Positions 16,340 to 26,129 of a stretch of 64,000 bases of DNA are shown here, in pieces. This DNA comes from Herbaspirillum sp. DW155 (GTDB lineage: Bacteria; Pseudomonadota; Gammaproteobacteria; Burkholderiales; Burkholderiaceae_D). The stretch is taken from contig NZ_AP029028.1 in the NCBI RefSeq assembly GCF_037076565.1, positions 3,162,001 through 3,226,000 of the forward strand, read 5' to 3'. The position numbers were made by a program, and so were the translations under genes. How positions within the stretch are numbered: position 1 is the stretch's first letter; the number at the start of each line of letters is the position of its first letter. The notes below the pieces were generated by a model. The model was given only the letters and a program-made list of their open reading frames with translations. It was not told where the DNA came from and ran no database searches.

Positions 16340-19300
16340 GGGAAAACAGAACAAATCGCCGGGGCGCCCAGGCAACACCCTGAAGATCTTGCTGCTCTTC
16401 GTCGGCTTCGTCGGGTCGTTCATCGTCGTGCAGACCTGGTGGGAGATCCGCCAGGACCGCCAGCTGACCATCGACGCCGAGCGTTCCAGCTCGATGGCGG
16501 CCGTGCGCAGCGTGCAGGAACACGCCGAGCGGGTGTTTGGCGAACTGGACCGCCTGCTGTGGTCCAGCGCGGAGCACATCCATGGCGCCGGTCCCGATCT
16601 GCTGGACGATGACCAGGCCTTGTACCGCCTGCTGTCGGACGCCCAGCAGCGTCTGCCCACCGTGATGGTGGTGCGCTATATCGACCGCAACGGCCGTACC
16701 CGTGCAAGTTCGCTGCGCGCTTTCGATACCACCAGCATTCCGGAAGACCGCAAGCTGACCCACGTGGATGGCAACCCGGCACGGCCCAACCTGTTCGTGG
16801 GCCAGCTCATGCGCAGCCGCTACAACCGCGAGCTGGTGCTACCCGTGGCCATGAATCTGTACGACTGGAGCAACCGGCCCATCGGACTCCTGGTGGCCGA
16901 GCTGAAGGCCTCGACCTTCTTCGAGTTCTACAAGCGCATCACCAATTTCGAGTCCATCGTCTCGCTGCGCACCGATAGCGGCTCGATGATGCTGCGCTCG
17001 CCGTTCGAGGAGCGCTGGCTCAACGTCAGCCTGGCCGATGCCAGGAGCATGGCGCGCATCCGCGCCGGGGCCGAAGAAGGCGCGTTCGAAGAGGTTTCGT
17101 ATCTGACCGGGGAACCCCTGCTGTTCTCCTACAAACGGCTGGACAAATGGTCCCTGGTGGCAGTCTATGCGCGGCGCATGGAAGACGTGCTGGCACCCTG
17201 GCGCAGTCGTACCGAAAACCGCATTTTGCTGACCACGGGCATCCTCGGCTTCATCCTCATCGCACTGATTGCCTTCTTGTTGTACTACCGCTACCAGCGC
17301 CGCCTGGACCGCGCGCTGTCCTCCAGCGAATACCGCTACCGCAAGCTCTACGAGGAAGGCAGCGATCCCATCGTTCTGATCTCTTCCGAGCTGCGCTATC
17401 TGGACTGCAATGCCGCGGCGCTGCGCTTTTTCGGCGTACCCGACAAGGAGCGCATCATCGGCCGCAAGGTCGGACTGTTCTCGCGCCAGAAGGCACACCA
17501 GCCCGACCAGCCCGACATCGACGAACTGGTCGGGCGGGTTTTGTCGGGCCAGCCGCAGCAGTTCGAATGGGTGACGGTACGCCGCAACAAGATCATCCAC
17601 ACCGACGTCACCCTCAACCGTGCCGAATTCGAGCGCGGCTATGCCATCTTCGCCATCCTGCGCGACATCAGTGCCCGCAAGCGCGCCGAGCTGCTGCAGA
17701 GCGAACAGAACCGGGTCCTGCACATGGTGATGGCCGATGAAGACCTCGATACCATCCTCAATGAAATCGTCGGCTTTGCCGATGCCCAGATTCCTTATGG
17801 CGCTTCCAGCGTGATGCTGGTCAACGAACAGGCCTCGCACTTCACCTCGGTATTGAGCAAGCGCTACCCGCCGCGTCTGCTGCGCGCCCTGCAGGGGATG
17901 CCGATCCGCCACGGCTGCGGCGTGGCGGCCGAAGCCGCCTTGCGGCGCGGGCCCTGCATCGTCACCGATATCGCCCGCGATCCGGTGACCGAGCATCTGC
18001 GCGTGCTCATCGACGTGGAAATCTATCCCTCCTGCGGCGCCTGGCCCATCATCGGCAAGGAAGGCCAGTTGCTGGGCGTGTTTGCCGCCCTGCTCAAGGA
18101 AAACCAGGCCCCGAGCAACGAATACCTGCAACTGGCCAACATCGCTGCCGACCTGGCCAGCGTGGCCATCGAGAGCCGCCGCGCCGACGAGCGCATCCGC
18201 CACCTGGCGCACTACGATGAGCTGACCGGCCTGCCCAACCGCTTCCTCTGTACCCAGCACGTCTCCAACGCCATCACCCACGCCGAGCACCGCAACGGCA
18301 TGGTGGCGGTGCTGCTGATGGACCTGGACCGCTTCAAGAATATCAACGACACCTTCGGCCACGAAGCGGGCGAAGCGGTGCTGCAGGAAATCGCCCTGCG
18401 CTTTCGCAGTACGCTGCGCGAACTGGACATCCTGGCGCGCGTGGGTGGGGATGAATTCATCGTGCTGGTGGACGACTTCGACGATCCTCTGCAATTGGGC
18501 GAGATCGCGCAGAAGTTGCTGGCCGAGGCGCGCAAGCCCTTCATCATCGATGGCCAGGAAGCCATGCTCTCGGCCAGCATCGGCATTGCCACCTACCCCG
18601 GCGATGGCGACAACGCGCAGACCCTGATCAAGAACGCCGACATCGCCATGTACCGCGCCAAGCACCATGGCAAGGACGACTATCGATTCTTCTCCGATGA
18701 GGTCAACACCAACACGGTGGAGCGCATCGCGCTGGAAGCCGAGCTGCGCCGTGCCATCGAGCGCGCCGAGTTCGTGGTGCATTACCAGCCCAAGATCAAC
18801 CTGGCCAGCGGCAGTATCGTCGGTGCCGAGGCTCTGGTGCGCTGGCAGCATCCGGTGCGCGGCCTGGTGCCGCCCGGGGAATTCATTCCGCTGGCGGAAG
18901 AAACCCGGCTGATCGACCAGATCGGTCTGGCAGTGCTAGACGTGGCCTGCCATGACATCGGGCTGATGCTGGAACGCGACCTGGTATGCGGACGCATTTC
19001 CATCAACCTGACCGGCAGCCAGTTCGGTGACGCGCGCTTGCTGGACGATATCAAGAGCGTGGTCCAGCACCACGGCACACCGCCGTCCTGCCTGGAATTC
19101 GAGATCACCGAGAGCATGGTGATGCACAACCGCGACCGTGCCATCGCCATCATGGATGGCATCCGTGCAGAAGGCTTCACCATCTCCATCGATGACTTCG
19201 GCACCGGCTATTCCTCGCTGGCCTACCTGAAGCGTTTCCCCGTCAATACGCTGAAGATCGACAAATCCTTCATCAACGACATCCCCGACGACGCCAACAG

Positions 19301-19541
19301 CAGCGCCATCGTGCAGGCCATCATCGCGATGAGCCACGCCCTGAACCTGAAGGTGGTGACCGAAGGCGTGGAGACCGAGAAACAGTTGCAGGCCCTGCGC
19401 GAATTCGGTTCGGATGAATACCAGGGCTATTACTTCAGCAAGCCGGTGCCCTATGCGCAGTTCCTGCAGATGCTGCTGGTGCAGCAGCAGGCCGCGCGCC
19501 AGGCCGGCCAGATGCTGGTGACCGAGGGTGACCCGCCCTGA
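16338..19541 (+). CDS. Membrane sensor with PAS, GAF, GGDEF and EAL domains
   Basis: The product has 1067 residues. A membrane helix at about 14-34 and a second at about 297-317 flank a periplasmic Cache-like sensor. Then come a PAS domain (about 330-450), a GAF domain (about 455-615), a GGDEF domain with intact VGGDEF (703-707) preceded by an RxxD inhibitory site (RELD), and an EAL domain with EALVRW at about 831 and DDFGTGYSS at about 952. Both catalytic signatures are complete, so it can make or degrade c-di-GMP. ATG 16338 is the first possible start after an in-frame TAA at 16320, but it has no good ribosome site and overlaps the CRP-like palindrome. Confidence 0.92.
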   Translation: MGKQNKSPGRPGNTLKILLLFVGFVGSFIVVQTWWEIRQDRQLTIDAERSSSMAAVRSVQEHAERVFGELDRLLWSSAEHIHGAGPDLLDDDQALYRLLSDAQQRLPTVMVVRYIDRNGRTRASSLRAFDTTSIPEDRKLTHVDGNPARPNLFVGQLMRSRYNRELVLPVAMNLYDWSNRPIGLLVAELKASTFFEFYKRITNFESIVSLRTDSGSMMLRSPFEERWLNVSLADARSMARIRAGAEEGAFEEVSYLTGEPLLFSYKRLDKWSLVAVYARRMEDVLAPWRSRTENRILLTTGILGFILIALIAFLLYYRYQRRLDRALSSSEYRYRKLYEEGSDPIVLISSELRYLDCNAAALRFFGVPDKERIIGRKVGLFSRQKAHQPDQPDIDELVGRVLSGQPQQFEWVTVRRNKIIHTDVTLNRAEFERGYAIFAILRDISARKRAELLQSEQNRVLHMVMADEDLDTILNEIVGFADAQIPYGASSVMLVNEQASHFTSVLSKRYPPRLLRALQGMPIRHGCGVAAEAALRRGPCIVTDIARDPVTEHLRVLIDVEIYPSCGAWPIIGKEGQLLGVFAALLKENQAPSNEYLQLANIAADLASVAIESRRADERIRHLAHYDELTGLPNRFLCTQHVSNAITHAEHRNGMVAVLLMDLDRFKNINDTFGHEAGEAVLQEIALRFRSTLRELDILARVGGDEFIVLVDDFDDPLQLGEIAQKLLAEARKPFIIDGQEAMLSASIGIATYPGDGDNAQTLIKNADIAMYRAKHHGKDDYRFFSDEVNTNTVERIALEAELRRAIERAEFVVHYQPKINLASGSIVGAEALVRWQHPVRGLVPPGEFIPLAEETRLIDQIGLAVLDVACHDIGLMLERDLVCGRISINLTGSQFGDARLLDDIKSVVQHHGTPPSCLEFEITESMVMHNRDRAIAIMDGIRAEGFTISIDDFGTGYSSLAYLKRFPVNTLKIDKSFINDIPDDANSSAIVQAIIAMSHALNLKVVTEGVETEKQLQALREFGSDEYQGYYFSKPVPYAQFLQMLLVQQQAARQAGQMLVTEGDPP

Positions 19542-19560
19542 GCCCTGTGGGGTGAGGCTT

Positions 19561-20826
19561 TCAGGAACTGCGCGCCGACAGGCGATCCACCTGGTAGAGC
19601 AAGGGGAACAGGCGGATCCACAGCAGCACGATCAAGAGGGTACCAATCCCGCCAATGAGTACGGCCGGCACCGCACCGAACCAGGCGGCGGTGAGTCCGG
19701 ATTCGAATTCTCCCAACTGGTTGGAGGTCCCGATGAAGACGGAATTGACGGCCGCAACCCGGCCGCGCATGGCATCGGGCGTTTCCAGCTGGACGAAGGA
19801 AGAGCGCACCACCACGCTGATCATGTCGGCCGCGCCCAGCACCGCCAGCGCCGCCAGCGAGAGCGGGAAGGAACGCGACAGGCCGAAGACGATGGTGGCC
19901 AGTCCGAACACACCCACCGCAATGAACATGGTGCGCCCTACCCTGCCGCCCAGCGGAAAACGCGCCAGCAGCAGCGCCACGATCAAGGCGCCGGCTGCCG
20001 GGGCCGAGCGCAGCAGGCCCAGGCCGACCGCACCGGTGTGCAGGATGTCGTTGGCATAGACCGGCAGCAAGGCGGTCGCGCCACCCAGCAACACGGCAAA
20101 CATGTCCAGTGAGATGGCGCCGAAGATAGCGGGCTTGCTGCGGATAAAGGCCAGCCCGGCAAATACCGACGAGAGGCTGGCCCCGGTCGGTTTGGCAGGC
20201 GCAGCCTGCACCGGACGCCGGATCAGCGACAACAGCACACTGCACGAGACGAACAAGGCACAACTGCTGGCATACACCACGGCCGGGCCCGCCACATAGA
20301 GAAAGCCGCCCAGGGCCGGGCCGATGATGATGGCGAACTGGGTCGCCGAGGCCGAACCTGCCACGGCACCCGGCAAGGCCCTGGGCGACATCAGGCTGGG
20401 CAGCAATGCCGACATGGTAGGTTTGGAAAAGGCGCGGCCGGCGCCGATGACGGCCACGATCATGAAGATCATTTCCCGGTTGAGCCAGCCGCCCAGGCTG
20501 CCTGCGGCCAGCGTGGCGGCGGCTGCCGCCTCCACCAGGGCGCTTACGCGGGCCACGTTGCGGCGGTCAAAACGGTCGGCCACGTGGCCCACCACGAAGA
20601 CCAGGATCAGCGAAGGAATGAACTGCACCAGTCCCACGATGCCCAGGTCGAAGGCGCTGTGGGTAAGCTGGTAGACCTGCCAGCCGACCGCCACGATCTG
20701 CATCTGCAGGGCAATGGTGGAGGCCACGCTGGCGCACCAGAAGAGTTTGAAGGGAGTGTGATGGCGCAGGGGCTGCAGCGGCTCGCCGGCCTCATCAGGG
20801 GTGGTGCTGGAGGAAGTGGATGACAT
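19561..20826 (-). CDS. MFS exporter, EntS/MFS_3-like
   Basis: The product has 421 residues with about 12 membrane helices and belongs to the major facilitator superfamily, closest by eye to the MFS_3 group that includes EntS. Recognisable parts are FKLFWCASVASTIALQMQIVAVGWQVYQL at the first helices, VGHVADRFDRRNVARVSAL (motif A) and GAGRAFSKPTMSALLPSL. It probably exports a small molecule, but no siderophore biosynthesis genes are nearby. It converges on the GGDEF/EAL gene with 19 bases between them and is divergent from the Tas-like gene. Confidence 0.85.
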   Translation of the reverse strand: MSSTSSSTTPDEAGEPLQPLRHHTPFKLFWCASVASTIALQMQIVAVGWQVYQLTHSAFDLGIVGLVQFIPSLILVFVVGHVADRFDRRNVARVSALVEAAAAATLAAGSLGGWLNREMIFMIVAVIGAGRAFSKPTMSALLPSLMSPRALPGAVAGSASATQFAIIIGPALGGFLYVAGPAVVYASSCALFVSCSVLLSLIRRPVQAAPAKPTGASLSSVFAGLAFIRSKPAIFGAISLDMFAVLLGGATALLPVYANDILHTGAVGLGLLRSAPAAGALIVALLLARFPLGGRVGRTMFIAVGVFGLATIVFGLSRSFPLSLAALAVLGAADMISVVVRSSFVQLETPDAMRGRVAAVNSVFIGTSNQLGEFESGLTAAWFGAVPAVLIGGIGTLLIVLLWIRLFPLLYQVDRLSARSS

Positions 20827-21019
20827 GTCTCGTGGATGGGAATACGGGCGTTCTGGCGTTGTGGAGTCCGGCCTCTGCGTGCAGTTGCCAGCCTTGACGG
20901 GAGCGGTTCTGGTGCCGCTGCGGCCCTGCCCTGCAAGGCAGGACGGGCGCCGCTATACTACCCGATCCCGCGCCAGCCGGCAGAACCCGCACCTGCCTGC
21001 GCATCACAAGGAGAACTCC

Positions 21020-22069
21020 ATGCAGTACCGCCAACTCGGCCGCACCGACCTCAAGGTCAGCCTCATCACGCTGGGCACCATGACCTGGGGCGAACAGAAC
21101 ACCGAAGCCGATGCCCACGCGCAACTGGACTATGCCGTCGAGCGCGGCATCAACCTGATCGACGCCGCCGAAATGTATCCGGTCCCGCCCAAGGCGGAAA
21201 CGCAAGGCCTGACCGAACGCTACCTCGGTACCTGGCTGAAGAAATCCGGCAAACGCGACCAGCTGCTGATCGCCACCAAGTGCACCGGCCCGGCCCGCAA
21301 GCCGCACAACCCGCGCCACATTCGCGGCGGCATCAACGACCTCGACCGCAAGGGCTTGACCGATGCCCTGCACGGCAGCCTGGAGCGCCTCCAACTGGAT
21401 CATGTGGACCTGTACCAGCTGCACTGGCCGGACCGCAGCGTCAACAGCTTCGGCCAGCTAGGCTATGAGCATGTGGCCGATGAGGTGACGGTGCCCATCG
21501 AGGAAACCCTGACGGTACTGAGCGAATTCGTGAAGGCCGGCAAGATCCGCACCATCGGCTTGTCCAACGAGACCGCCTGGGGCGTGGCGCAATTCCTGCG
21601 CGCGGCCGAACAGCACGGGCTGGAGCGCATCGTCACCATCCAGAATCCGTACAACCTGCTCAACCGCAGCTTCGAAATCAACCTGGCCGAATTCGCCCAT
21701 CGCGAGCAGGTCGGCCTGCTGGCCTATTCGCCGCTGGCCTTCGGCATGCTCAGTGGCAAGTACCTGGACGGTGCACGTCCGGCCGGTGGGCGCCTGACCC
21801 TGTTCGAACGCTTCGTGCGCTACAACAATCCGCAGGCCGAACGTGCCACCGCCGAGTATGTCGCCCTGGCCCGCCAGCACGGACTGGACCCGGCGCAGAT
21901 GGCGCTGGCCTACGTGAACAGCCGCGGCTTCCTGACTTCCAACATCATCGGTGCGACCACGCTGGAACAACTGCGCAGCAACATCGACAGCGCACAGTTG
22001 CAACTGAGCGATGACGTGCTGGCGGGGATCGAGGCGATTCATCGCCGGCAACCCAATCCGGCGCCCTGA
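21020..22069 (+). CDS. tas: Tas-like aldo/keto reductase
   Basis: The product has 349 residues. It starts MQYRQLGRTDLKVSLITLGTM, has the Tas-type insertion AAEMYPVPPKAETQGLTERYLGTWL, the catalytic Lys in LIATKCTGP, and the His segment LYQLHWPDR with the following RSVNSFGQLGY stretch characteristic of Tas. E. coli Tas is an NADP-linked reductase that complements tyrosine auxotrophy under starvation; its physiological substrate is unclear. AAGGAG lies 6 bases from the ATG, and this start removes an unrelated N-terminal extension present in the longer frame. The gene ends 29 bases before a bidirectional terminator. Confidence 0.9.
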   Translation: MQYRQLGRTDLKVSLITLGTMTWGEQNTEADAHAQLDYAVERGINLIDAAEMYPVPPKAETQGLTERYLGTWLKKSGKRDQLLIATKCTGPARKPHNPRHIRGGINDLDRKGLTDALHGSLERLQLDHVDLYQLHWPDRSVNSFGQLGYEHVADEVTVPIEETLTVLSEFVKAGKIRTIGLSNETAWGVAQFLRAAEQHGLERIVTIQNPYNLLNRSFEINLAEFAHREQVGLLAYSPLAFGMLSGKYLDGARPAGGRLTLFERFVRYNNPQAERATAEYVALARQHGLDPAQMALAYVNSRGFLTSNIIGATTLEQLRSNIDSAQLQLSDDVLAGIEAIHRRQPNPAP

Positions 22070-22097
22070 GCGAGGCCGGACGGTCAATGCAGGCAAC

Positions 22098-22125
22098 AAA
22101 AAACCGGCTGCGTGCCGGTTTTTTT
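22098..22125. terminator. Bidirectional intrinsic terminator
   Basis: ACCGGC and GCCGGT pair across a short loop, with six A on the left and seven T on the right. It ends both the tas-like gene and the convergent SBF-family transporter gene. Confidence 0.88.
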
Positions 22126-22153
22126 GTTGGGTGTCATGCCGCTGCCCGGGAGA

Positions 22154-23161
22154 TCAGTCGCCACCGCTTTCGGTAGCCACGGCCGCCTGCACCTGTTCCT
22201 GGCGGGCGCCATAACGGGCAGCCATGACGGCGCAGACCATCAGCTGAATCTGGTGGAACAGCATCACCGGCAGGATCACCATCCCGATGGCGCCGCTGGA
22301 AAACAGCACCTTGGCCATGGGCACGCCGGAAGCCAGGCTCTTCTTGGAGCCGCAGAAGACGATGGTGATCTCGTCTTCCTTGTTGAAACCCAGGCGGCGG
22401 CTGGCCAAGATGGTAAAGCCCATGATGATGGCCAGCAGCACCGCGTTGATGACCAGCAGCGCCAACAGCATCGTCACCGGCACCTGGTGCCACAGGCCCT
22501 GCACCACCGCCTCGCTGAAGGCCACGTAGACCACCAGCAGGATGGAACTCTGGTCAACGAACTTGAGCCAGGACTTGTTGCGCTCGACCCAGCGGCCGAT
22601 GAAGGGGCGCGCGATCTGGCCGGCCACGAAGGGCAGCAGCAACTGATAAACGATTTTCAGGATGGAATCGAGCGAAGAATGGCCTTGGCCATCGTGGGCC
22701 ACCACCAGCACGCTCACCAGCAGCGGCGTCAGGAAGATGCCCAGCAGGTTGGAGGCCGACGCTGCACAGATCGCCGCCGGCACATTGCCGCGCGCCACCG
22801 AGGTAAATGCGATCGAGGATTGAACAGTAGAGGGCAGCACGCACAGGAACAGCAGGCCCAGGTAAAGCTCGGGCGTAATGAATTGCAGCAGCAGCGGCTT
22901 CAAGCCCAGGCCGATCAGCGGGAACAGCGCAAAGGTGCAGAGCAATACCGTCACATGCAGCTTCCAGTGTGTGAAGCCGGCTACGACCGCTTCGCGCGAG
23001 AGCTTGGCGCCGTGCATGAAGAACAGCAAGCCGATCATGAAGGTGGTCAGGCCATCGAAGACCTCGGCCACCTGGCCGGTACAGGGAAGGAAGGATGCGG
23101 TCAGCACGACGGCCAGCAGCATCAGGGTCATGTTATCGGGCAGGAAGCGAGGACGGGCCAT
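22154..23161 (-). CDS. SBF-like (YfeH-type) membrane transporter
   Basis: The product has 335 residues and about 10 membrane helices. It belongs to the bile acid:sodium symporter-like clan, in the YfeH group (PF13593): LTTFMIGLLFFMHGAKLSREAV near helix 2, CVLPSTVQSSIAFTSVARGNVPAAICAASASNLLGIF in the crossover region with paired polar residues, and KKSLASGVPMAKVLF near the end. Transport direction and substrate are unknown for this group. It stands alone, with YjdM encoded 130 bases upstream on the same strand. Confidence 0.87.
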   Translation of the reverse strand: MARPRFLPDNMTLMLLAVVLTASFLPCTGQVAEVFDGLTTFMIGLLFFMHGAKLSREAVVAGFTHWKLHVTVLLCTFALFPLIGLGLKPLLLQFITPELYLGLLFLCVLPSTVQSSIAFTSVARGNVPAAICAASASNLLGIFLTPLLVSVLVVAHDGQGHSSLDSILKIVYQLLLPFVAGQIARPFIGRWVERNKSWLKFVDQSSILLVVYVAFSEAVVQGLWHQVPVTMLLALLVINAVLLAIIMGFTILASRRLGFNKEDEITIVFCGSKKSLASGVPMAKVLFSSGAIGMVILPVMLFHQIQLMVCAVMAARYGARQEQVQAAVATESGGD

Positions 23162-23291
23162 GGCGGTTTGTTGGTTGTCGTGATCAGCTTGCCCGCACCA
23201 TCTCCGGCAGTGACTGCGGCTGCGGGCAAACCGCCATTTTACGTGAGAGCCGCCCTGGCTTGCAGGGCGCTCTCCCGGCGCGGGCGCTGCA

Positions 23292-23627
23292 TCAGGCCTT
23301 GCGCACGAATTCGGTCTTCAGGCCCATGGAGCCGAAACCGTCGATCTTGCAGTCGATATCGTGGTCGCCGTCGACCAGACGGATGTTCTTGACCTTGGTG
23401 CCCATCTTGACCACGCCGCCACCGCCCTTCAGTTTCAGGTCCTTGATGACGGTGACGGTATCGCCATCCTGCAGCACATTGCCGGAAGCATCGCGCCACA
23501 CGCGGGCCTCTTCGGCGGGCGCGGCCTGGGCGCTCCACTCGTGGGCGCATTCGGGGCAGACGTACTGGCCGCCGTCCTCATAGGTGAATTCGGACTGGCA
23601 TTGGGGACAGGCGGGCAAGGTACTCAT
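23292..23627 (-). CDS. yjdM: YjdM-family zinc-ribbon protein (formerly PhnA)
   Basis: The product has 111 residues, the normal length. The N-terminal zinc ribbon has two Cys pairs, CPQC and CPEC, and the C-terminal part has the conserved [26 protein letters not shown] and [20 protein letters not shown]. Although once named PhnA, the family is not an established phosphonate hydrolase and its role is unknown. A CGGAG site precedes the ATG. No phn genes are nearby. Confidence 0.93.
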   Translation of the reverse strand: MSTLPACPQCQSEFTYEDGGQYVCPECAHEWSAQAAPAEEARVWRDASGNVLQDGDTVTVIKDLKLKGGGGVVKMGTKVKNIRLVDGDHDIDCKIDGFGSMGLKTEFVRKA

Positions 23628-23726
23628 GAAAACTCCGGCAATTGGCTTGAAAAGGCAGCGATTGTACTGCTTCAGAGGCTAACTGCGCTATAAGCCCAAG
23701 CTCCGGCGGTCAAATAAAGCACAAAT

Positions 23727-23761
23727 AAAAACGGCAGGCTTGCGAGCAAACCTGCCGTTTT
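23727..23761 (-). terminator. Terminator of the ftrABCD operon
   Basis: AAAACGGCAGG and CCTGCCGTTTT form a perfect 11-base stem with a 13-base loop. On the minus strand it is followed by TTTTTATTTG. It lies 29 bases past the ftrD stop. Confidence 0.88.
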
Positions 23762-23789
23762 CCTTCATATGAACGAGGCCAGACCGACC

Positions 23790-25178
23790 TTACCAGCCCC
23801 AGAACATCAACCACCAGGCCCCGTTCACCAGCGCCAGACCGCTGATCAAGGGCAGCATGGCCAGCACCTGTTGCAGCCAGTGGGTGGCGTGGCGCGCCAC
23901 CACCTTCCAGCACAGCCACAGGCTCCACAGGGTCATGGCGCTGAGCAAGGCGGCGCGCACGTCGTTGGCCCAGTACACCGGCCAGTGTTCGGCGCGCAAG
24001 AGGCTGATGGTGGTGGCCGACAGACCGATGAAAACGCCGCAGCCTGCCAGCGGGATCAGGGCCTGCACCAGGTGGTTGAAGCGGCTCCACTCCCACTTGC
24101 CCAGCACTCGCGTGGCCAGGCCGAACATCAGTGCCACGCCGGTGCCCAGCACCAGGCCGGTGGTGAGGATGTAGCCCACTACCATGGCGCCATCGAGCCA
24201 GGTAAAGACATCGCTTTGCTGCGGATAATTGGTCAGCAGCCACCACGGTGCCTGGGTACCGAAGGGCCACATGATGTCGCGGTCGATCAGCCAGGTGGCG
24301 ATGTCCTGCTTGATGGCGATGAACCAGGGACTGACTGTCCAGTGGAAGGCGCCGATGGCGATGCCCAGCAGGCCATACAGCACCAGGGCGCTTTCCCAGA
24401 GGTTGTTCTGGGTCTTGCCGAACTGCACCACTTCCACCGCTGGCGGACGGAAGCTCAGGGCGATGGCGTCACGGTGCCCGCTGCAGCGGCCGCACATGTG
24501 GCAATCGGAAGCACCCTTCATATTGCGCAGGGGGACCAAGGGCGCACAGTTGACGGGAATGATCTTGTGTTCGGGATGGTAGGAAGCGCGCCATGCGTCT
24601 TCGTTCACCTTGTAGTGAACCGGGGCCAGCTTGGCCAGCAGGCCGAAGACCCCATTGACCGGGCACAGGTACTTGCACCAGACCCGCTTGTCGCGGCCAT
24701 ACAGGTAGCCGATGATCATGGCACCGACGGTGGAGCCACCCAGTACCAGCAGTACGGCCTTGGGATACTGATAGACGCTGACCATCTGACCATAGACGGT
24801 GGTCAGGGCGAAGGCCACGAAGGGCCAGCCGCCCCAGCGCACCCACCTGGGGATGGCGCGTCCGCGTCCATGGCGGCTGGCGAATTCGGTGAGCGCGCCT
24901 TCCGGACAGAGCACGCCGCACCACACACGCCCCATCAACACCATGCTCACCAGCACGAAGGGCCACCAGATACCCCAGAAGGCGAACTGGGCGATCAGGG
25001 TCAGGTTGGACCAGAGATGGGCGGTTTCGTCAGGCAGCGGGAGGAACACCGGGACCAGGATCAGCAGCGCATAAACGGCCACCACGATCCATTGCAGGCC
25101 TCGGATGAATGCGCCATGGCGGCGCATCCAGTCTCCGGTACGCGTGAGCAGAGTCGGCGATTGCGTACAGGTCGTCAT
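23790..25178 (-). CDS. ftrD: FtrD-like polyferredoxin membrane protein of ferrous iron uptake
   Basis: The product has 462 residues and several membrane helices in both halves. Cys motifs for iron-sulfur clusters are visible: CGVLCPEGALTE and CKYLCPVNGVFG (both CxxxCP, as in NapH/NosR-type proteins) and CHMCGRCSGH (CxxCxxC). FtrD of Bordetella and Brucella is thought to accept electrons released when FtrB oxidises ferrous iron at the FtrC permease. ATG 25178 lies 5 bases after the ftrC stop, and is preferred to 25247, which would overlap ftrC. It is the last gene of the operon and is followed by a strong terminator. Confidence 0.9.
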   Translation of the reverse strand: MTTCTQSPTLLTRTGDWMRRHGAFIRGLQWIVVAVYALLILVPVFLPLPDETAHLWSNLTLIAQFAFWGIWWPFVLVSMVLMGRVWCGVLCPEGALTEFASRHGRGRAIPRWVRWGGWPFVAFALTTVYGQMVSVYQYPKAVLLVLGGSTVGAMIIGYLYGRDKRVWCKYLCPVNGVFGLLAKLAPVHYKVNEDAWRASYHPEHKIIPVNCAPLVPLRNMKGASDCHMCGRCSGHRDAIALSFRPPAVEVVQFGKTQNNLWESALVLYGLLGIAIGAFHWTVSPWFIAIKQDIATWLIDRDIMWPFGTQAPWWLLTNYPQQSDVFTWLDGAMVVGYILTTGLVLGTGVALMFGLATRVLGKWEWSRFNHLVQALIPLAGCGVFIGLSATTISLLRAEHWPVYWANDVRAALLSAMTLWSLWLCWKVVARHATHWLQQVLAMLPLISGLALVNGAWWLMFWGW

Positions 25179-25183
25179 CAGAG

Positions 25184-26062
25184 TCAGACTGCTTCCTGCC
25201 TCGTGCTCTTGGGCTGAGGCTGGGGTTTTCGATAAAGGGCCGAGCATACCACGACCCAGTAGAGGACATAGACGATCACCGACAGCAGCGCCGGACGGGC
25301 ACGATAGCCCGTCAGGGTAGATACCAGGCTGCCCAGCGTGGAGGAATCATCCAGCAGCGCCGAGGTATCCCAGAGCTGGCCGGTCAGGGTCATGGTCCAG
25401 TTGGCTGAGGCCAGCATGTCGGAGCTTTCCAGCAGGACGTCGAAGAGCTTTTCCACGCCTGTCACCAGGAGGCCCGCCGCCAGCAGCAGCAGGATCACTT
25501 CGGTGACCTGGAAGAAACGGCGCCAGGAGAAGATCTTGCCGCCCAGCTGCAGCAGATAGAAGGTCAGGAAGGCCAGGCCAAACCCGATCGCCCCGGCCAG
25601 CACCAGGGACGTCGTGCTGGCATCCTGCTGGCCCAGGCCGATGCCGTAGAGGAACACCGCCGTCTCGCTGCCTTCGCGGGCGATGGCCAGCATCACCAGC
25701 ACGAACACACCCCACCAGTTACCGCTTTCATAGCTGGACTGCATGGAGCTTTCCATTTCCTTTTTGAGGGTGCGGCCATGCTTGCGCATCCAGAACACCA
25801 TCTGCACGATCAGCACCGCGGCAATCAACACGATGGCGATCTGGAAGTAGGTCTGGGCGTCGCCCGAGAGCAGTTCCGAAAAGCCCAGCAGGGCTGCACC
25901 CAAGGCGGCCGCCAGCACCACGCCGGCGACCACGCCGCCCCACAGATAGGGGATGCCGCGCCGCGCGCCGGCGTCGCCATTCTTCAGCCAGGCATACAGA
26001 ATCCCGACCACCAGAAGCGCCTCGACGCTTTCACGCCAGACGATGAACATGACTTGTCCCAT
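25184..26062 (-). CDS. ftrC: FTR1-family iron permease
   Basis: The product has 292 residues and seven predicted membrane helices. Two REXXE iron-binding motifs are intact: RESVE in helix 1 (FIVWRESVEALLVVGIL) and REGSE in helix 4 (LAIAREGSETAVFLYGIGL). These carry iron through the yeast Ftr1/EfeU family. GGAAGGGAAGAG lies upstream of the ATG. It is third in the order ftrA-ftrB-ftrC-ftrD, which matches the Bordetella/Brucella FtrABCD ferrous iron system and distinguishes it from EfeUOB, since there is no EfeO or EfeB here. Confidence 0.95.
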   Translation of the reverse strand: MGQVMFIVWRESVEALLVVGILYAWLKNGDAGARRGIPYLWGGVVAGVVLAAALGAALLGFSELLSGDAQTYFQIAIVLIAAVLIVQMVFWMRKHGRTLKKEMESSMQSSYESGNWWGVFVLVMLAIAREGSETAVFLYGIGLGQQDASTTSLVLAGAIGFGLAFLTFYLLQLGGKIFSWRRFFQVTEVILLLLAAGLLVTGVEKLFDVLLESSDMLASANWTMTLTGQLWDTSALLDDSSTLGSLVSTLTGYRARPALLSVIVYVLYWVVVCSALYRKPQPQPKSTRQEAV

Positions 26063-26129
26063 GAAACTCTTCCCTTCCTGAAAACCTGAACTTCCCTGTC
26101 GCCTGCGTATGTCGGGGTATGTCGGCGTC